In this document: one piece after another, positions 28,636 through 33,316 of the stretch
How positions within the stretch are numbered: the first letter of the stretch is position 1
Layout of the letters: every line of letters starts with the position of its first letter
Origin: Chitinophaga pinensis
GTDB taxonomy: Bacteria > Bacteroidota > Bacteroidia > Flavobacteriales_D > Crocinitomicaceae
NCBI GenBank assembly: GCA_945870115.1
Contig: CAMBRH010000002.1
Location: 1 to 33,316, forward strand
Direction of reading: 5' to 3'
Length of the DNA stretch: 33,316 nt
Made by a program: the position numbers and the translations under genes
Notes under the pieces: generated by a model
Database searches by the model: none
Seen by the model: only the letters and a program-made list of their open reading frames with translations
Told to the model about the DNA's origin: nothing

Positions 28636-28914
28636 TTAATTTGTTTTAATTTCTTTTATTGATTTTCTTTTTTGCTGCATTAAAATCAATTTTTTTTCTT
28701 CTGCAGTTAATTTCCAATGTTTTGTTGGAACAACAGAATTAGAATCTAACATAATTAGGTTTTGTTTTTGACCATCAATATTTACAGAATTTAGATTTAA
28801 TTCAGATTGATGCTTAATTGTTGGATGTATACTTTTAATTTCTTGAGCAAAGGCACTTGAACTAAAAATTATTCCTCCAAAAATAAAAACTAAATTTATG
28901 ATTGCTTTTTTCAT
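28636..28914 (-). CDS. Small secreted hypothetical protein, first gene of operon with 25510-28608
   Basis: 92 aa with signal peptide MKKAIINLVFIFGGIIFSSSAFAQ; 27 bp before the large gene. Confidence 0.7.
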   Translation of the reverse strand: MKKAIINLVFIFGGIIFSSSAFAQEIKSIHPTIKHQSELNLNSVNIDGQKQNLIMLDSNSVVPTKHWKLTAEEKKLILMQQKRKSIKEIKTN

Positions 28915-28983
28915 GACTATTTATTTATAATATTATTTCATAAAAATCTACTAAACAGTAATAGAAAATTATAATTCTTAGTA

Positions 28984-28991
28984 CAAAGATA
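28984..28991 (-). promoter_or_regulatory. -7 box TATCTTTG of surface operon C, with TTTTG 17 nt upstream
   Basis: Minus strand TTTTG-N17-TATCTTTG upstream of ATG 28914. Confidence 0.5.
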
Positions 28992-29176
28992 AATAATACT
29001 TAATAGAAAACCAAAATTACGGATGTTAATAACTTGAAAATCAAGTACTGCAATTTTATTCCATGTCCTTATTTCATGTGTAAAAAATTGAAAATCAATG
29101 CTTTTAAGCCTGTATTTTACGATTTTAGCAAATGTTAAATAAATAACAATTTTTCGAAATTTATTAAAATGCTCTT

Positions 29177-29191
29177 ACTAAATCGATTAAT
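29177..29191 (-). promoter_or_regulatory. Conserved upstream motif ACTAAATCGATTAAT (surface operon C)
   Basis: Exact 15-mer, 263 bp upstream of ATG 28914; degenerate copy ACTAAATCTATTTAT at 29198-29212, 21 bp away. Confidence 0.6.
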
Positions 29192-29309
29192 AAAAAAACT
29201 AAATCTATTTATCTTCATCTATTTTGAAATAAGTGTAAAAAATTTAATTTAAAGGTCAAATTACATAAAATGATATCAAAATGATTATTTTTGTCCAAAA
29301 TAAAAAAAC

Positions 29310-30386
29310 ATGACTCCAACTTTTCATAAATTAAGAATTGCCGAAATAAATAAAGAAGCGAATGAAACTGTTTCGATAACATTTACAGTTCCATCAGAGT
29401 TAATAAATGATTATACGTTTATTTCAGGGCAATATTTAACTTTAAGAGCAGATATAAAAGGGGAAGATTTGAGAAGATCATATTCTTTGAGTTCTGCTCC
29501 GCACGAAAATACATGGAGAGTAGCCATCAAAAAAGTTGAAAACGGTAAATTCTCTACTTATGCAAATGATGTATTAAAAGCTGGAGATGAAATAGATGTA
29601 ATGACTCCAGCAGGACATTTTCACGTTGAATTAAATGAAAACAATCAGAAATCTTATCTTTTATTTGCTTCTGGAAGTGGAATTACACCAATAATTTCAA
29701 TAGTAAAATCCGTTCTAAAATTTGAACCAAAAAGTAATGTTACCTTATTTTACGGAAATAAAAATTTCGGTTCTATCATATACAGAGAAGAATTGGAAGC
29801 TTTAAAAAATGAGTACATGGATAATTTCCGTTTAATTCATATTTTATCGCGAGAAAGTTTAGGAAATCAAATCCAAAAAGGTAGAATTGATAACGAAAAA
29901 TGTGAAAAACTAAAGACAGCATTTTTAAATTTTGAAAAAGAAAACACTGCTAATTGTGAAGTTTTTGTTTGTGGACCAGAAGAAATGATTCACGCTGTTA
30001 AAAATAGCATGCTTGACTTTGGTATTCCGAGTAAACAAATTCATTTTGAGTTGTTTGGTACTAATGTAATCAAAAAAGGAGAACTTGGTTTAACTGAAGA
30101 GAATGTGCATTCAAATGTTCAAGTTATTATTGACGGTGACACCTTAGATTTGGCCTTAGATTCAAACTCAGAAAACATTCTTGATGCAGCATTAAAAGCT
30201 GGTGCTGATTTGCCTTTTGCCTGTAAAGGTGGCGTTTGCTGTACGTGTAAAGCGAAAATAATTGAAGGGACAGCCCGAATGGATGTAAATTACGCATTAG
30301 AGCAAGATGAACTTGATGCTGGATATATTTTGACTTGTCAAGCACATCCTACTAGTGAGAAGCTGGTGGTTTCTTTTGATGAATGA
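29310..30386 (+). CDS. PaaE-like FAD/2Fe-2S oxidoreductase
   Basis: RRSYSLSSAP, SGSGITPIISIVKSVL, CKGGVCCTCKAKIIEGTARMDVNYALEQDELDAGYILTCQAHPTSEKLVVSFDE. Confidence 0.9.
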   Translation: MTPTFHKLRIAEINKEANETVSITFTVPSELINDYTFISGQYLTLRADIKGEDLRRSYSLSSAPHENTWRVAIKKVENGKFSTYANDVLKAGDEIDVMTPAGHFHVELNENNQKSYLLFASGSGITPIISIVKSVLKFEPKSNVTLFYGNKNFGSIIYREELEALKNEYMDNFRLIHILSRESLGNQIQKGRIDNEKCEKLKTAFLNFEKENTANCEVFVCGPEEMIHAVKNSMLDFGIPSKQIHFELFGTNVIKKGELGLTEENVHSNVQVIIDGDTLDLALDSNSENILDAALKAGADLPFACKGGVCCTCKAKIIEGTARMDVNYALEQDELDAGYILTCQAHPTSEKLVVSFDE

Positions 30387-30499
30387 GGATGAGTTAGGAA
30401 TTATGAATTATGAGTTATTAGTTATGAATTTTGAGTTATGAAGTATGAGTTTTGAATTATGAATAGTACAAAACATTCCTAATCAAGAATAAAAAAAAG

Positions 30500-30527
30500 A
30501 TTTTTTCTAAACTAAATTAGAAAAAAT
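30500..30527. terminator. AT-rich hairpin between convergent genes
   Basis: ATTTTTTCTAA-ACTAAA-TTAGAAAAAAT, 11-bp perfect stem. Confidence 0.55.
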
Positions 30528-30554
30528 TCATAACTCATCGTTCATCATTCATAA

Positions 30555-30956
30555 CTAATTTTCGTAGTGGGCTTTCAAGTTTTCTGCCATGGTGTTAAAA
30601 AGATGTTTTAATGGACCTTCAACCATCATTTTAAGGAAGTAGTTAACATCGCCATCAAATTTTAAATAGCCTCCCGTTTTATCTTCTTGCTCTTCTAAAA
30701 ACAAAGTTAATGTAAATTTAAAAGGAACTTTTTCTCCTGATTTAAGATAAATTCGTGTTGGTTCTTCTACCCTATCTTGTAAAAATGAAATAATGATGCC
30801 ACCCTGAACTTTGAAAGAACAAGAAAGATTGTCTGATTTCCAATCTGAAATTTTATCTTGTGGAAGTAAATGTAAAATATTGTTGGTATCACTCAAAAAA
30901 TCAAAAACTGATTTTATTGAACCATCAACTACAACCTTATTGCTTTCTAAAATCAT
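30555..30956 (-). CDS. SRPBCC/polyketide cyclase-like protein
   Basis: 133 aa, NKVVVDGSIKSVFDFLSDTNNILHLLPQDKISDWKSD..., START-like fold pattern. Confidence 0.7.
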   Translation of the reverse strand: MILESNKVVVDGSIKSVFDFLSDTNNILHLLPQDKISDWKSDNLSCSFKVQGGIIISFLQDRVEEPTRIYLKSGEKVPFKFTLTLFLEEQEDKTGGYLKFDGDVNYFLKMMVEGPLKHLFNTMAENLKAHYEN

Positions 30957-31061
30957 TTTTTTGAAGTAATAGTTTATTTATAATTAAGTTGAAAATTGAA
31001 TGTTTTATTTTTTACCACCTAGAAACAAAGAAAACATAGAAAGTAAATTTCCTTAAAATGT

Positions 31062-31703
31062 TTATTTCATCCATTCAGACGGATTTTCTTTCCAATCGCT
31101 TAAAGATTCAATGTCTGCTTCTGTTATGTATTTCTTTTTTAAAGCTTGCTCCATCAAATAATCGTAATTTGTCAATGTTACAAATTCACATTTAGCTTTT
31201 TTGAAATTATTTATTGCTTCATCAAAACCGTAAGTAAAAATTGAAGCCAAACCTTTGACGTTTAATCCTGCATCGCGCAAGGCTTTAACAGCTTCTAAAC
31301 TGCTTCCCCCAGTGGAAATCAGATCTTCAATAACTACTACACTTTGATTTTCTTCAAAATATCCTTCAATTTGATTTCCTAGTCCGTGTGCTTTAGGAGT
31401 TGATCTAACATAAACAAAAGGAATTCCCAATTCTTGCGCTACCAAAACACCATGCGCAATTCCTCCAGTTGCAACTCCAGCAATCAAATCTGGTTTTCCA
31501 AATTTTTCTGTAATCACCTCAGAAAAAGACTGACGAATATACGTTCTTACCTTTGGAAAAGACAAAGTTTTACGATTGTCGCAGTAAATTGGAGATTTCC
31601 AACCTGAAGCCCAAGTAAAAGGATTTGCAGGTTGCAATTTAATTGCTTTAATTTGTAGTAAAAATTCGGCTAGTTTATATGATCGGTCGTTGTTTAATTT
31701 CAT
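31062..31703 (-). CDS. pyrE: Orotate phosphoribosyltransferase
   Basis: FTWASGWKSPIYCDNRKTLSFP, DLIAGVATGGIAHG, VVVIEDLISTGGSSLEAV (PRPP loop). Confidence 0.96.
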   Translation of the reverse strand: MKLNNDRSYKLAEFLLQIKAIKLQPANPFTWASGWKSPIYCDNRKTLSFPKVRTYIRQSFSEVITEKFGKPDLIAGVATGGIAHGVLVAQELGIPFVYVRSTPKAHGLGNQIEGYFEENQSVVVIEDLISTGGSSLEAVKALRDAGLNVKGLASIFTYGFDEAINNFKKAKCEFVTLTNYDYLMEQALKKKYITEADIESLSDWKENPSEWMK

Positions 31704-31707
31704 AGTG

Positions 31708-31737
31708 CAAATGTATAAAGTTTTTATTCAAAACAAA
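31708..31737 (-). promoter_or_regulatory. pyrE promoter TTTG-N18-TACATTTG, 4 nt before ATG
   Basis: Minus strand TTTG 31737-31734, TACATTTG 31715-31708, ATG 31703; overlaps the divergent NUDIX start codon. Confidence 0.7.
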
Positions 31738-32319
31738 CCATTATTTTTCATTAATTCAAAAAAAATTAACGAATTTGATGGGATTTTTATTCCACAAAGT
31801 CTTGCGATTTCAAATAAACGCTATATTCTGGATTTGTTACAGGCAACTTCAATTAATATGCCACTTTTTTTAATTTCAGATAATCCTCAAGAAGGTATTT
31901 CAACATTTTTTGAAGATTATGAATTTATTGAAGCAGCAGGAGGAATTGTAAAAAGAAAATCTAAGTACTTGTTTATAAAAAGAAATGGTATTTGGGATAT
32001 TCCAAAGGGTAAAATCGAAATAGGTGAAAATCCTGAGATCGCTGCTTTGAGAGAAATTGAAGAGGAATGTGGAATTACATGTGAAAAAGTTGAACACTTA
32101 ATAACAATTACTTATCATGTTTATCAATACAAAGGGAGAGATACAATCAAAAAAACGTATTGGTATGCTTTAAATTATGCTGGTCCTAAAAAACTAATTG
32201 CTCAAAAAGAAGAAGGAATTACAAAGGCAAAATGGGTGAATGAAGATAAATATAATCAAATAAAATTAGAAACTTTTGCATCAATTGTAGATGTGATGGA
32301 GAACTATGTACTTCGATAA
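31711..32319 (+). CDS. NUDIX hydrolase
   Basis: Nudix box GKIEIGENPEIAALREIEEECGI; start moved to ATG 31711. Confidence 0.92.
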   Translation: MYKVFIQNKPLFFINSKKINEFDGIFIPQSLAISNKRYILDLLQATSINMPLFLISDNPQEGISTFFEDYEFIEAAGGIVKRKSKYLFIKRNGIWDIPKGKIEIGENPEIAALREIEEECGITCEKVEHLITITYHVYQYKGRDTIKKTYWYALNYAGPKKLIAQKEEGITKAKWVNEDKYNQIKLETFASIVDVMENYVLR

Positions 32320-32366
32320 ACTCAGAGTGAAAGTTATGAGTTATGGGTTATGAGTTATGAATGAGG

Positions 32367-32750
32367 TTAATCTTTTTCAAAATTCATTCTAACTATCTTA
32401 TAAAGTGAATCAACTTTTTTGAAATGAAAGGTTATTCTTATATTTCCATTTTTACTTTCGTAAGAAGCGATTGCAAAAGTTCCATCTTGGTTTTCTTTTC
32501 CTTTAAAAATAAATTTGAAAGATGAAACTGGATATTTTACGAAAAAGTCTTTTAATACCAACGCTGCTTGCTGGTTACTGTAAACACTTTCTTTATCAAA
32601 AAGAGAAATCATTAATTTATCATTTCCAAGTTTGGAAACTGAAACAGCGTCTTTTGATAAAAATGCATATTCAATTTCGTTAAATGGAACATCAGCTTTG
32701 TGACCAAAGTTGAGCAACATAAATGAAACGACTGTAAATAAAAAATTCAT
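32367..32750 (-). CDS. DUF4783-like secreted protein
   Basis: 127 aa, signal peptide, KFIFKGKENQDGTFAIASYESKNGNIRITFHFKK; typical of Bacteroidota DUF4783. Confidence 0.7.
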   Translation of the reverse strand: MNFLFTVVSFMLLNFGHKADVPFNEIEYAFLSKDAVSVSKLGNDKLMISLFDKESVYSNQQAALVLKDFFVKYPVSSFKFIFKGKENQDGTFAIASYESKNGNIRITFHFKKVDSLYKIVRMNFEKD

Positions 32751-32803
32751 GTTTTAAGATTCAATGTCTCCAATCTAGCAAAAATAATGCCTAAAATTAT
32801 TGT

Positions 32804-33316
32804 TTACTTGAAAATAATTTTTTTAGAAAAATTAATTGCTGGGGCTTCTATGCATATGTAGAAAATCCAAGAAAGGAAAATTAAGATTGGAATTGTAGCA
32901 AACATTAAGAAAGCCCTACCTACCTCATCGACAATAAAATTTTGACAAAAATTAATTATTCCGTCAGTTCCAATAGGCGTGTGAAGTAAATATACCGAAA
33001 ATGAAATTTTTCCTAAAAACATCAAAATTCTTTTCGGTTTTTTTATAAAATAGATGAATGAAATAGTAATCAAAGGACAAAGAGCGGTATAAAGTTCAAA
33101 TTTCAGCCCATTTAAAATTGCTATTAATAACAAAAATAGTATGAAAAATTCCAATTTCAATTTTTGAATATAAAAAAGGTAAAATAAATATCCCGGGATA
33201 AATAATAAAAGATAGTTGAATACCAAAAAATCAACTTTTAAAAGAAAAGGCAAGGCGCAACCAAAAAATAAAATAAAAAGCTTAATTGGTTTACTAGTAT
33301 TATGAAGAAATGAAAA
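32804..33316 (-). CDS. Acyltransferase (OafA/YrhL family), 5' end beyond window
   Basis: Open to the window edge (FSFLHNTSKPIKLFILFFGCALPFLL precedes the ORF-track TTG start); polytopic; FLGKISFSVYLLHTPIG motif. Confidence 0.8.
   Translation of the reverse strand, partial: FSFLHNTSKPIKLFILFFGCALPFLLKVDFLVFNYLLLFIPGYLFYLFYIQKLKLEFFILFLLLIAILNGLKFELYTALCPLITISFIYFIKKPKRILMFLGKISFSVYLLHTPIGTDGIINFCQNFIVDEVGRAFLMFATIPILIFLSWIFYICIEAPAINFSKKIIFK

Overview
AT-rich chromosomal window from a Bacteroidota bacterium, probably Flavobacteriales (inferred from codon usage, T9SS sorting domains and TAnnTTTG promoter boxes). Both flanks are mainly housekeeping genes: pckA (partial), DCC oxidoreductase, FtsB/DivIC-like, solute-binding lipoprotein, lpxB, SpoIID-like, persulfide dioxygenase-rhodanese fusion, birA, rsfS, ftsH, cdsA, psd, PaaE-like reductase, pyrE, NUDIX and an acyltransferase fragment. 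The accessory core (about 15.1-29.3 kb) is the most interesting part. It has (i) a RAYT/IS200-like HUH transposase bracketed by three ~80-bp tripartite hairpin elements, whose central stem shows compensatory changes; and (ii) a cell-surface locus with a tandemly duplicated two-gene module (T9SS type-A protein plus fibre-like GVYG-rich protein) and a third operon encoding a 1032-aa Gly-rich T9SS protein. All three surface operons carry an identical 15-mer, ACTAAATCGATTAAT, 257-263 bp upstream of the first start codon, suggesting shared regulation. Other signals are TAnnTTTG boxes ending exactly 4 nt before a start codon (possible leaderless mRNAs, including pyrE) and TTATGAGTT-type degenerate repeats at convergent gene junctions. 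No CRISPR array, rRNA or tRNA was recognised by eye.
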